A stretch of DNA of 17,918 nucleotides. Source: Methanobacterium sp. (lineage in GTDB: Archaea; Methanobacteriota; Methanobacteria; Methanobacteriales; Methanobacteriaceae). Every line of letters begins with the position of its first letter. The first letter of the stretch is position 1. The DNA lies in assembly GCA_030539815.1 (NCBI GenBank), contig JAUNXM010000028.1, positions 1 to 17,918 on the forward strand. The letters run 5' to 3'. The notes under the pieces were generated by a model. That model worked only from the letters and a program-made list of their open reading frames with translations. It did not search any database and had not been told where the DNA came from. Shown here piece after piece: positions 1 to 6,175 of this stretch. The translations under genes were made by a program, and so were the position numbers.

Positions 1-200
1 AAGGCGGTAGTTATGCAGGTTCTTATCCTTTTGTAGAACTATATCGTAAGAAAGAACTTGAAACTTCTAAACATTCTGTTAAGAAACAGTTATCCGACTT
101 TGAATTACAATTCAAGAACTTTTTAATTGAACACGGCTACTATGATTCCCCTCTTGAAAAATCCCGTTTAATTGATGGCGGAGTTGAAGTTGATGATTGA
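1..200 (+). CDS. C-terminal end of an unrecognised protein (5' truncated by window edge)
   Basis: The frame starting at base 3 is open from the window edge to a TGA at 198-200 and gives about 65 residues beginning GGSYAGSYPFVELYRKKEL. The tail is charged and partly helical and ends in the acidic stretch GGVEVDD. I do not recognise the family. Its last bases overlap the start of the next gene by 8 nt and supply that gene's ribosome binding site (GGCGGAG), so the two are probably translationally coupled. The bulk of the protein lies outside the window, so nothing can be said of its function; a replication or early-operon protein is only a guess from the ATPase two genes downstream. Confidence 0.6.
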   Translation, partial: GGSYAGSYPFVELYRKKELETSKHSVKKQLSDFELQFKNFLIEHGYYDSPLEKSRLIDGGVEVDD

Positions 201-903
201 GTTAAACGACGATTCTATTCAAAACAAGATTTCTAATTACAATGATGTCAATTCCTTTTTATCTAGGCTGTTATATAAATTTAGTGAACGTGAATATGAA
301 AAAAGCAGAAAAATGTTTTATGGCTCTCTTAGTAATTTTTCCCGCTTTTTCGACTTTGAATTCTTAACAAACTGCACTTATCATCAATTTTTATTTAGTG
401 AATCTAATAATCCTAAAAGTGCCGCTCATATTTTAGCACATAAGAAATTTTGTTCAGACCTTTTTGAATTTTCCCGTTTAATTTTCCGTCAAAATAAAAA
501 GAGATTTGAGTATAGTTCCTCTATGTGTTACGGGGAATCTTATTTGCAAGAAATGGGTTATGCCCGCATTGTCGATTTTAAAACCTTGTATATTAAACAT
601 GAAGCTGACCTTGCTTATTTATCCAGCACTTATAACCCTTCTGATTTATTTGATTACATTTGTCACGTAATTTTTTTATTTGGCGGCCTTTGGAGAAATG
701 AATCTTTGGAAATCTTTTTGGACACGCTTGAATCTACTGATAATGTAGAATCTAAATTTTATAAAATGCAGTTCGAACTTTCGATGTGCATGACATCATT
801 TGGGGTTTTCAAACCCCCTCATATCATTGAAATTATATTACCCAAAACTGATGATGTTCCGCACACGAAAGAGGAGGTTTTAAAAATTGACAAAAAAACT
901 TAA
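193..903 (+). CDS. Hypothetical protein, 236 aa, aromatic-rich
   Basis: I chose the ATG at 193 because GGAG at 180-183 lies 9 nt upstream; an ATG at 175 and a TTG at 172 are in frame but have no such site. The protein is rich in Phe and Tyr (for example FSRFFDFEF early on), has no clear membrane segment or signal peptide, and looks mostly helical. I do not recognise it. It sits between a truncated gene and the P-loop ATPase gene. Its 3' end overlaps the ATPase start by 17 nt, and its own last codons carry the GAGGAGG site used by that gene, which implies coupled expression and perhaps a shared process such as replication or DNA packaging (inference). Confidence 0.75.
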   Translation: MIELNDDSIQNKISNYNDVNSFLSRLLYKFSEREYEKSRKMFYGSLSNFSRFFDFEFLTNCTYHQFLFSESNNPKSAAHILAHKKFCSDLFEFSRLIFRQNKKRFEYSSSMCYGESYLQEMGYARIVDFKTLYIKHEADLAYLSSTYNPSDLFDYICHVIFLFGGLWRNESLEIFLDTLESTDNVESKFYKMQFELSMCMTSFGVFKPPHIIEIILPKTDDVPHTKEEVLKIDKKT

Positions 904-1618
904 CGGAACCACCGACGGCATATGTAATAAAATAATAAAAGCTTTACATAATAATGAATCTACTGATATTTTAATTTGTGGCGTCAAAGGTGATGGTAAA
1001 TCAAGCGTAGGTGTTGGCTTAGGTCGTCTCCTCTCTGATAATTTTTCAATTGATGACATTGTTTTCAACGTCACTGATTATCTTCGGAGAGCAGAAGAAC
1101 TTCCTCCCTACTCTGTCATCGTTTTTGACGAAACAGGTACTCAAAATTCTGGAATGTCTTCACGCAATTTTATGTCAAATAAAAATAAAAATGTCGTTGA
1201 CGTTTGGCAAATGGTTCGCACTAAAAAAATCTGTACAATCTGTATCACATTAGATATAGGTAGAATTGATAATAGAATCCGTGAAACATTCCGTTATCAC
1301 ATCACGCCAATCAAGAAGTTAACTGACGAAGATACAAAAGGTCATGGTCTTGCTGTGCTTTGTGAATTGCGAGAAATAATTAAAGCAAAGCAATCGGAAG
1401 AAACTGATATGCTTTTTAAACTAAAATCTTCTAGGATTAACGGTTTAGGCGCAATTACTGTTCCGTTAGCCCCTACTTGGTTTATCCATGCATATGAAGA
1501 TAAGCGAGAGTTGACGCTAAAAAATATGATGGAAGCGGCACAAAAATTAGAACATGCAGAATCTCAAAAGAAACGTGGACGGGGTCGCCCCCGTAAAATT
1601 GAATCTATCTCTCAATAA
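887..1618 (+). CDS. P-loop ATPase with C-terminal AT-hook (viral/plasmid DNA-translocase-like)
   Basis: The start is a TTG at 887 placed after a strong GAGGAGG site (870-876). Residues 32-40 (GVKGDGKSS) form a Walker A motif and residues 76-82 (SVIVFDE) a Walker B motif with acidic D81/E82. The stretch around residues 93-131 (FMSNKNK, then QMVRTKK, then IDNRIRE) has the spacing of sensor/arginine elements seen in RecA-fold ATPases of the FtsK/HerA/Zot type from archaeal viruses and plasmids. The last 15 residues hold KKRGRGRPRK, an AT-hook that binds the minor groove of AT-rich DNA. The likely role is nucleotide-driven DNA handling such as packaging or partition. The motifs are seen directly; the family and role are inferred. 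An SSV B251-like ATPase is an equally fair description. Confidence 0.8.
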   Translation: MTKKLNGTTDGICNKIIKALHNNESTDILICGVKGDGKSSVGVGLGRLLSDNFSIDDIVFNVTDYLRRAEELPPYSVIVFDETGTQNSGMSSRNFMSNKNKNVVDVWQMVRTKKICTICITLDIGRIDNRIRETFRYHITPIKKLTDEDTKGHGLAVLCELREIIKAKQSEETDMLFKLKSSRINGLGAITVPLAPTWFIHAYEDKRELTLKNMMEAAQKLEHAESQKKRGRGRPRKIESISQ

Positions 1619-1628
1619 GGTGATACAA

Positions 1629-2330
1629 ATGGCAGGATATAAAGGTTACAGTATGAGCAACAACGCCGTAACGGCTTATGAAAGCGGGGAAAAGCCTTTT
1701 TCAAAATGGACTAAAAGCGACATTATTGAAACATTAATTAGTGATTTAAAAGGTTCTTCTAAAACTGAAATTGAATCTGCTCTTAAAAAAAGAACTTCTT
1801 CTGAACTAAAAAACCAGTTTCTCAAAAAATCATCATGGCATCATACCTCTAAAATGTATAATCGTACCGATTTCTATGATGTTGCCGATGTTTCCGAAAC
1901 TGAATTACGAAATTATTTAGGTTTAAACACAACTGCATCTTCTTTGCTTGAAGGTCTTATTAAGTCGAAAGAATTTTCTTATAAAAAAAAGGAACTCTTA
2001 AAAGATAATTCTATTAAAAAAATTCTCCAAAAATCTGATTTTTCCCGTGACGATTCGGACTTGCTGTATGAATACATTGATAGAATTCACTTCAAAAACG
2101 GGCTAACGTTAATCCCTCAAAACAGCGGTAAGATTTTGACATTCTATGATTCTGATGGTTTTTCAACGAAACAATTTGTTTATTCCACCTTTCCCCCTTA
2201 TAAATTGACTCACTGGAAAAAAACAGACGATTTTTTATCTACCATCAAAAATGATTCGGATGAAAGGGAAGCAAAAAAGAGTTTGACTAAATTATTGAAA
2301 GAACCGATTCAAAAGATAGTAATGAGGTAA
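1629..2330 (+). CDS. Hypothetical basic protein, 233 aa, with N-terminal KGYS(M)SNNA motif
   Basis: ATG at 1629 follows AAGGTGATACAA, a good site 10 nt downstream of the ATPase stop; in-frame codons further upstream overlap the ATPase gene and are not needed. The N-terminus reads MAGYKGYSMSNNAVTAYESG followed by EKPFSKWTK, a compact motif that I associate with small phage and mobile-element proteins without being able to name a family. The rest is strongly basic and Ser/Lys-rich, mostly helical, with no membrane segment. It is the last gene of the first operon; after the stop comes a C-run and a pyrimidine-rich stretch before promoter P1. A nucleic-acid-binding role is plausible from charge alone. 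Confidence 0.75.
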   Translation: MAGYKGYSMSNNAVTAYESGEKPFSKWTKSDIIETLISDLKGSSKTEIESALKKRTSSELKNQFLKKSSWHHTSKMYNRTDFYDVADVSETELRNYLGLNTTASSLLEGLIKSKEFSYKKKELLKDNSIKKILQKSDFSRDDSDLLYEYIDRIHFKNGLTLIPQNSGKILTFYDSDGFSTKQFVYSTFPPYKLTHWKKTDDFLSTIKNDSDEREAKKSLTKLLKEPIQKIVMR

Positions 2331-2353
2331 TTCCCCCCCTCATTTATTTTATT

Positions 2354-2374
2354 CTCTACTCTCTACTCTCTATT
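2354..2374 (+). repeat. Three tandem 7-bp pyrimidine repeats (CTCTACT)
   Basis: CTCTACT occurs at 2354-2360 and 2361-2367 and, with two changes, CTCTATT at 2368-2374, within a long pyrimidine-rich run (about 2331-2381). It lies between the stop of the previous operon and promoter P1. Pyrimidine-rich sense-strand tracts at this position are consistent with an archaeal termination region. Confidence 0.6.
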
Positions 2375-2392
2375 CACTTTTCGTGCAAAGCC

Positions 2393-2465
2393 AAACAGAC
2401 AGTAAGTTATTTATACTAGTAGTGCGTATTATGTATTGTCGTAAGACGCAGGAAGTGAAAAAGAA
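2393..2465 (+). promoter_or_regulatory. Conserved promoter/leader cassette P1
   Basis: TATA box TTATTTATA at about 2407-2415, a constant start region GCGTATTATGTATTG (about 2423-2437), the short hairpin GTC-GTAA-GAC (a GNRA-type tetraloop) and the constant translation leader CAGGAAGTGAAAAAGAA ending at the ATG at 2466. It matches P2 at 4266-4338 in 70 of 73 positions. The high identity through the leader, not just the TATA box, suggests that both transcription and early translation are controlled together. Confidence 0.85.
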
Positions 2466-2723
2466 ATGAGATATATTAAAACTTTTACAGACCGTCGAAT
2501 GAAAATTTTTAACTCAACTATCGAACAGCTTAAAAGTAAATTCAGAGAAGGGGATACTCTCTCCTCAATTCAACTGGAAGCGATTGTAATGAATTGCGGC
2601 GCAAAATACTGTGAATGTACTATGATTATCACTGGATTGATTGAAGAGAGTCTTGTTTCGGTCCGTGTTGGCAGACTTGACGAATCTTCTCTTTATGATG
2701 ATTATATTTTTACAGTATTGTAA
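2466..2723 (+). CDS. Small winged-helix-like protein, 85 aa
   Basis: First gene behind promoter P1; the start is fixed by the conserved leader GGAAGTGAAAAAGAA-ATG. After a basic N-terminal helix the order helix (TLSSIQLEAIVMNCG), helix (KYCECTMIITGLIEESLV), then a short beta-like hairpin (SVRVGR... YIFTVL) matches a small winged-helix fold. The Cys pair CEC and C44 are probably structural. A DNA-binding regulator of the regulon is a reasonable guess but the family is not recognised. The next gene starts 17 nt after the stop with its own GGAGGTGAT site. Confidence 0.65.
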   Translation: MRYIKTFTDRRMKIFNSTIEQLKSKFREGDTLSSIQLEAIVMNCGAKYCECTMIITGLIEESLVSVRVGRLDESSLYDDYIFTVL

Positions 2724-2739
2724 AACGGAGGTGATGTAA

Positions 2740-2991
2740 ATGGGTGATTTTGATGTGGGTTTCCTCAATTTAATGTATGTATATAGGATATGGTACAAAA
2801 ATGATAATTGCGAGATTGACACTGTCGAAGAAATCATTTACTCCAATCCTACAATGTTTCCCGATATCGTAACCCGAATGATTGACAATGTTAACTCAAA
2901 CAGTCAAGATTTTATTAAAATAAACATACTGCTGGAAGGCCATATTATATATGCCGCTGACGTGAAGAGTAAATATTCTTTTTATTCTTAA
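2740..2991 (+). CDS. Hypothetical protein, 83 aa
   Basis: ATG at 2740 follows a near-perfect GGAGGTGAT site. The protein is acidic, soluble in appearance and has aromatic-rich ends (MYVYRIWY near the start, KYSFYS at the end). I see no cysteine pair, membrane helix or catalytic motif and do not recognise it. It is the second gene in the P1 operon and is followed after 23 nt by a zinc-ribbon gene. Confidence 0.65.
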   Translation: MGDFDVGFLNLMYVYRIWYKNDNCEIDTVEEIIYSNPTMFPDIVTRMIDNVNSNSQDFIKINILLEGHIIYAADVKSKYSFYS

Positions 2992-3014
2992 AAATATAAA
3001 AAGAGGTTGTTTAG

Positions 3015-3167
3015 ATGGATACAATGAATAATTTTAAAAATAAATTTAGTACATCTAGTTCAAACAGTATAACTCGCTGTACTAGATGCGGTCGGCTTTA
3101 TACAAAAGATTCCTATGTTCCTTTAATTTGCATTACTTGTAGACGGGAACTTTATGAAGGTGATTAA
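3015..3167 (+). CDS. Zinc-ribbon microprotein, 50 aa
   Basis: ATG at 3015 after AGAGGTTGTTTAG; stop TAA at 3165-3167, one base before the next ATG. Two CxxC knuckles are visible: C22-x2-C25 (CTRC) and C39-x2-C42 (CITC), with 13 residues between them. This is the classic four-cysteine zinc-ribbon layout, here forming nearly the whole protein after a Ser/Asn-rich N-terminus. Such proteins usually bind nucleic acid or bridge proteins. It is short but fits tightly into the P1 operon, which supports it as real. Confidence 0.7.
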   Translation: MDTMNNFKNKFSTSSSNSITRCTRCGRLYTKDSYVPLICITCRRELYEGD

Positions 3168-3168
3168 A

Positions 3169-3516
3169 ATGGATGAATATGAATACAGAGAGCGGAAACG
3201 CCGTGTTGATTCTAAAAATAAGAAATGGTTAACTGTTCGTAGATTGAGTAGAATCGGCGCAATGGTTGGTATTGTAATTTTTTTCTTTCTTGACAGTATC
3301 ACAGGTTCTCTTTTGACTGTTTTGTCTTTGCTAATGATGTTTGTGAGTGCTATGATTATCCAGGGAAATCTCGATGAAGAAGTTATTATTGAGGAAGATT
3401 CCATGCTTGACTCTTTGATTGACAAACTTGAAGAGCAAAAGAAAGAGTTGGACTTGAAAGAAAAAGAACTGAATGAATTAATCGAAGAAAAAGAAAAAAC
3501 CGAACGGAGATTCTAA
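3169..3516 (+). CDS. Two-helix membrane protein with C-terminal coiled coil, 115 aa
   Basis: ATG at 3169 is preferred over an in-frame ATG at 3154 because GGTGAT (3159-3164) precedes it and it starts one base after the upstream stop. Basic N-terminus (RERKRRVD), two hydrophobic helices at about 29-41 and 47-64, then an acidic and Lys/Glu-rich coiled coil from about 78 to 113 (LEEQKKELDLKEKELNEL). The positive-inside rule puts both tails in the cytoplasm. The next gene has the same topology, so the pair may form a membrane complex; this may be a scaffold or virion-membrane protein (inference). Confidence 0.75.
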   Translation: MDEYEYRERKRRVDSKNKKWLTVRRLSRIGAMVGIVIFFFLDSITGSLLTVLSLLMMFVSAMIIQGNLDEEVIIEEDSMLDSLIDKLEEQKKELDLKEKELNELIEEKEKTERRF

Positions 3517-3517
3517 A

Positions 3518-3826
3518 ATGGGAACAAGTAGTAATGTGTTGTCTATTGTTTTTATTTGTGTTTTACTCTGCGCACTTGTGTGGCTCGCCGCCTTTTCAAC
3601 TTATCCGCTTTGGCTTTTGCTTGCGGTTGCATTCGGCGGATTGAAATTTATACAAACCTATCATAATGAGAAAAAATCAGAGTCTGCGCTTGAAAATAAA
3701 AATCTCGACTATTTGGAACAAAAGAAAAAAGAAATTGAAGATAAAAAAAGACGTGTAATGGACGAAATCGAAAAAGTTCAGAAAAAGGATACCGAAAAAG
3801 AGTCAAAAGATGATGAAGTGATTTAA
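3518..3826 (+). CDS. Two-helix membrane protein with C-terminal coiled coil, 102 aa
   Basis: Begins one base after the previous stop (TAA-A-ATG). Two hydrophobic helices at about 8-26 and 29-45, a short Tyr-His linker, then a highly charged coiled coil (about 60-90, rich in Lys and Glu: YLEQKKKEIEDKKRRVMDEI). No signal cleavage site. Same architecture as its upstream neighbour with little sequence identity, so either distant paralogues or convergent partners. Function unknown. Confidence 0.75.
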   Translation: MGTSSNVLSIVFICVLLCALVWLAAFSTYPLWLLLAVAFGGLKFIQTYHNEKKSESALENKNLDYLEQKKKEIEDKKRRVMDEIEKVQKKDTEKESKDDEVI

Positions 3827-3827
3827 A

Positions 3828-4061
3828 ATGAGATTTGATAAGAAAATTATGGAAAAACGGGAAAAAATGAATCATTTCACGAATTATATTCAACAATCAA
3901 AACAATTAACAGGCGGTCAATATTTAGCCTATTATTATATTCATGAATTGCAATATGGACCGCTTGAAATTGAAAAAAGATTGGGCAAAAAATATTCCCT
4001 TGTCAGAGCGCAATTTATTATTGCAACTGTTAAAAATGAAATAGAACCTTTGGAGGTATAA
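3828..4061 (+). CDS. Small HTH-like protein, 77 aa
   Basis: Starts one base after the previous stop. After a basic N-terminal helix, residues about 28-72 (LTGGQYLAYYYIHELQYGPLE, then IEKRLGKKYSLVRAQFIIATV) have the look of a sigma-4/winged-helix type HTH: a helix ending in Gly, a short turn, then a basic recognition-like helix. This is a pattern judgement and not a firm family match. It is the sixth gene of the P1 operon. Confidence 0.65.
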   Translation: MRFDKKIMEKREKMNHFTNYIQQSKQLTGGQYLAYYYIHELQYGPLEIEKRLGKKYSLVRAQFIIATVKNEIEPLEV

Positions 4062-4063
4062 AT

Positions 4064-4243
4064 ATGCAGTCCTCCCTTTGTACACATCCCTTAATCTGTC
4101 CGCATTGCAAACACAATACTTTAACCGAAGTGCGCTATCAGTGGATAGATTATCATGATTCTGAATCTTTCAAAATAAAATTGGAATGCAAAAATCCAAA
4201 TTGTTGTTTCGTCCTTAATTGTATCGGGGAATTCGAACATTAA
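4064..4243 (+). CDS. Zinc-ribbon microprotein, 59 aa
   Basis: ATG at 4064 follows TTGGAGGTATAAAT, two bases after the upstream stop. Knuckles C12-PHC15 and C42-KNPNC47 (with a further C48) frame a central beta-like segment (LTEVRYQWIDYHD...FKIKLE), as in zinc ribbons with a long hairpin between the two metal-binding halves. It is the last gene of the P1 operon and is followed by a T-rich stretch and promoter P2. Confidence 0.7.
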   Translation: MQSSLCTHPLICPHCKHNTLTEVRYQWIDYHDSESFKIKLECKNPNCCFVLNCIGEFEH

Positions 4244-4248
4244 ATACA

Positions 4249-4262
4249 ATTTTTTATATTTT
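4249..4262 (+). terminator. T-rich archaeal-type terminator
   Basis: Run of T residues (TTTTTTATATTTTA) six bases after the stop of the P1 operon and just ahead of promoter P2. No stem is visible. Archaeal RNA polymerase commonly terminates at such tracts. Confidence 0.4.
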
Positions 4263-4265
4263 ATC

Positions 4266-4338
4266 AAACAGACAGTAAGTTATTTATACCAGTAGTGCGT
4301 ATTATGTATTGCCGTAAGACGCAGGATGTGAAAAAGAA
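4266..4338 (+). promoter_or_regulatory. Conserved promoter/leader cassette P2
   Basis: Aligns without gaps to P1 (2393-2465) with three differences. TATA box TTATTTATA at about 4280-4288, constant start region and constant leader ending in the ATG at 4339. One difference changes the small hairpin GTC-GTAA-GAC to GCC-GTAA-GAC, which weakens one base pair. Confidence 0.85.
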
Positions 4339-4653
4339 ATGACAACAATTCAAAAATTAAAAGATTTGGGCGGCTCCGAATGGATAAAAGGCGATATTCA
4401 TAGAATTTATTTCAATGAAAAAGACATTTTAAAACTCGGTGGTGCCTCGTTTAAATATTATAACTCTGGAAATATTCAATCGGGCAAACTCGACAATGAG
4501 GTTATATCTAACTCATACGGAAATAAATTGAAATCTGATGCATTTTCTGTAAAATTGTGGTGGGATGCCTCTGATAGAAAATTCCACACAAAAGGAAATC
4601 CTGAAACAGATATCATTGAAAGAGCTATCGAAAACATTAAAAAGCAGATGTGA
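4339..4653 (+). CDS. Conserved phage-type hypothetical protein, 104 aa
   Basis: First gene behind P2, with the start set by the conserved leader. The N-terminus LKDLGGSEWIKGDIHRIYFN and the later ISNSYGNKLKSD and KLWWDASDRKFH stretches resemble a small protein that I have seen in phages and mobile elements, with a beta-rich core and a C-terminal helix. I cannot name a function. The first codons ATGACAAC are shared with the short reading frame behind P3 at 15083, which may be a remnant of a copy of this gene start. Confidence 0.7.
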   Translation: MTTIQKLKDLGGSEWIKGDIHRIYFNEKDILKLGGASFKYYNSGNIQSGKLDNEVISNSYGNKLKSDAFSVKLWWDASDRKFHTKGNPETDIIERAIENIKKQM

Positions 4654-4664
4654 GGTTGGATTAA

Positions 4665-4796
4665 ATGAGAACTGACGACATGTATTTTTTCCGCTGTTCC
4701 AAATGCGAATCATACGCCCGTATCAATCTGGAAGAAAAATACTACTGGGAAAATAGAGCCTGTTCCTGTGGTGGTAAATTTGAAGAGGTGGAATAA
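4665..4796 (+). CDS. Zinc-ribbon microprotein, 43 aa
   Basis: ATG at 4665 after TGAGGTTGGATTAA, where the GAGGTT site overlaps the previous stop. Two short knuckles, C11-SKC14 and C33-SC35G, are separated by 18 residues, giving a minimal treble/zinc-ribbon layout. Stop TAA at 4794-4796, one base before the next ATG. Small but tightly spaced with its neighbours and carrying a sensible motif. Confidence 0.65.
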   Translation: MRTDDMYFFRCSKCESYARINLEEKYYWENRACSCGGKFEEVE

Positions 4797-4797
4797 A

Positions 4798-5028
4798 ATG
4801 ACTAAGCAGTATAAGTCGTTCAAAACAATGGCGAGATATCACAAGGATAAAGATGATATCTTTTACAGAGAAAACAACGATGGAAACGTTATTTATTATG
4901 ACAGATACAGCCATGATGACATGATTCAATATCAGGCTGACTGTTCAAACGTGACCGTTTCGGACTACATTGAAAGTTTCGAACATGAATTGGAAATGTG
5001 CGATAAGTTATATTTGGTGGTTGAATGA
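4798..5028 (+). CDS. Hypothetical acidic protein, 76 aa
   Basis: ATG at 4798 is one base after the upstream stop and follows GAAGAGGTGG; an in-frame ATG at 4768 would overlap the zinc-ribbon gene. The protein is Tyr/Asp-rich (HKDKDDIFYREN, YYDRYSHDDM) with no membrane segment. Unrecognised. Its TGA stop overlaps the ATG of the methyltransferase gene (ATGATG), a coupling arrangement. Confidence 0.65.
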   Translation: MTKQYKSFKTMARYHKDKDDIFYRENNDGNVIYYDRYSHDDMIQYQADCSNVTVSDYIESFEHELEMCDKLYLVVE

Positions 5029-5497
5029 TGGCAGAATCTAATGGAGAGAAAAAATATTTGATGCTTGTTGCGGTGGTCGAATGTTTTATTTTGATAAAGA
5101 ATCTGAAAATGTATTATTTAATGATAAATATCCCCGAATTAAAACGTTATGTGACGGACGGGTATTTGAGTGTAAGCCCGATACTACGGATGATTTTAAA
5201 AATCTTCCCTATCCTGATAACCATTTCAATTTAGTTATTTACGACCCCCCTCATCTTCAACAAGCAGGTGAATCCTATATGGCCATAAAATACGGAACAT
5301 GTAATTTCGAGGATATTGTAGCTGGTTTCAAAGAATGTTATAGAATAACATCTGGAACGCTTGTATTTAAATGGAACGATACCTATAAAAAAATAAATGA
5401 GGTAATTAATGCGTTTGGTGTTACTCCTCTTCTTGGTCATCGGAGAAACGGAAGCGGAGACACTCATACCATTTGGTTAATTTTCTATAAAAATTAA
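5025..5497 (+). CDS. DPPH-type class I SAM-dependent methyltransferase, start region frameshifted
   Basis: The conserved body reads in the frame of 5081-5497: LPYPDNHF, VIYDPPHL (DPPH at 5243-5254, the catalytic motif IV), AGESYMAIKYG, FKECYRI, LVFKWND, LLGHRRN and a final T-IW-IFYK. This matches a small phage-type methyltransferase family that typically starts with an ILDxxCGGRMFxFDK motif I. That motif is present here as FDACCGGRMFYFDK but begins upstream of the ATG at 5081, in a frame with no start codon. A good start (ATG 5025/5028, after GGTGGTT, overlapping the previous stop) opens in another frame, reading MAESNGEKK. The two frames join at the A6 run at 5049-5054 if one A is added. Either an assembly/homopolymer error, a real mutation, or a -1 frameshift. 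Probably a DNA base methyltransferase. Confidence 0.75.
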
Positions 5498-5514
5498 TAC
5501 TAATATTTTGTTTA

Positions 5515-5565
5515 GCAATCTTGGTTGAAAAACCCATCTGTTGCAGGTTCAAATCTGGGGATTGC
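5515..5565 (+). ncRNA. tRNA-like fold without D-arm
   Basis: A 7-bp outer stem pairs 5515-5521 (GCAATCT) with 5559-5565 (GGATTGC, one G-U pair). Inside is a hairpin GGTT-GAAA-AACC (5523-5534) and a T-arm-like hairpin CAG-GTTCAAAT-CTG (5544-5557) whose loop carries the tRNA-typical GGTTCAAATC. There is no D-arm, and the T-stem is only 3 bp. It could be a degenerate tRNA 3' half (as in an attachment site), a tRNA mimic in an RNA, or chance. Confidence 0.35.
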
Positions 5566-5743
5566 ATTTCCTCTAACTAAGAGGAGCTTAAAATTTTTTA
5601 GATGGAGGTAGATATCTAATGCATTTAGATTGAACTTGTGAAACAAAGGAACGGAACCTTTAAAAATCCGACGTTAGACTAAAAGGCGGTGCATGTTAGT
5701 TTAACTCTCAATTCATAAAAACGACTTTTTAGATTGGGAAAGT

Positions 5744-5787
5744 GGGAAGCATCCCATAGGCTATTCAGAAACAAGCCAATGCTTCCC
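5744..5787 (+). promoter_or_regulatory. Strong leader hairpin with alternative fold
   Basis: GGGAAGCAT (5744-5752) pairs perfectly with ATGCTTCCC (5779-5787), with an inner GGCT/AGCC stem. The same 5' arm can instead form TGGGA-AGCA-TCCCA (5743-5756). The two folds exclude each other, which is a switch-like arrangement 29 nt upstream of the ATG at 5816. I do not see direct pairing to the AAGGTGAT ribosome binding site. Confidence 0.5.
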
Positions 5788-5815
5788 GATATAATTTAGA
5801 TATAAAGGTGATACG

Positions 5816-6142
5816 ATGACAGAATACGACGATTTGAGTTTAGAAGAGCAAAAGAAAATTAAAAATTTAATCACATCCGAAAGCGGATATACAGAGAGTG
5901 ATACCGAATTTAAAGTAATTCTTGAAATCATTAAAGACATTTCTAAATGCATTGATATTTTTCCAGACAAATCCTTCAAATTAGATAATGGTGTGGAAGA
6001 ATTTATGTGCAAAATTCTTCTGGCCAAAGACGTTTTGCCTTTTAAATATGATGAAATTGATTTTATTCAAATTAACGGCGTTGTCGATTTATTTGAAAAT
6101 GAGAGCGATGTTTGGGTAGATGCTACGTTAAAATTGAAATAA
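5816..6142 (+). CDS. Hypothetical acidic protein, 108 aa
   Basis: ATG at 5816 follows AAAGGTGATACG. The protein is strongly acidic and Ile/Asp/Glu-rich with no cysteine pair of zinc type (single C58 and C73 region cysteines), no membrane helix and no recognised motif. It is the first gene after the structured non-coding region, so its expression may depend on that leader. Unknown function; an anti-host or inhibitor-like acidic protein is only a guess from its charge. Confidence 0.65.
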   Translation: MTEYDDLSLEEQKKIKNLITSESGYTESDTEFKVILEIIKDISKCIDIFPDKSFKLDNGVEEFMCKILLAKDVLPFKYDEIDFIQINGVVDLFENESDVWVDATLKLK

Positions 6143-6175
6143 TACTGGTTGACATTAATTAGGTGGTGAATAAAT

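Larger units (their letters stand above)
5498..5815 (+). other. Non-coding, hairpin-rich region (318 bp)
   Basis: No frame of useful length with a ribosome binding site is visible. From 5' to 3' it holds the tRNA-like fold (5515-5565), the hairpins CCTCT-AACTA-AGAGG (5570-5584) and AAAGG-AACGGAA-CCTTT (5645-5661), and a strong imperfect hairpin at 5744-5787. A GGAGG followed by ATG at 5621 gives only a four-codon frame. The density of stems suggests a structured RNA or a long structured leader for the gene at 5816, but an origin or packaging site cannot be excluded. Confidence 0.5.

Noticed and set aside
880..1074. Antisense frame over the ATPase gene, and similar shadows elsewhere
   Set aside because: They overlap well-supported genes with motifs on the other strand and have no ribosome binding sites.
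5025..5234. 69-aa frame from ATG 5025 as an independent protein
   Set aside because: Its downstream part overlaps the conserved methyltransferase frame and reads as low-quality hydrophobic sequence; only the first few codons are likely to be real.
5515..5570. Functional tRNA gene
   Set aside because: The acceptor-like stem and T-loop motif are present, but the length is about 51 nt, the D-arm is missing and the T-stem is too short.
5600..5760. Group I intron core
   Set aside because: GACGTTAGACTAAA resembles the R element loosely, but I could not place matching P, Q and S elements or splice sites within a gene.
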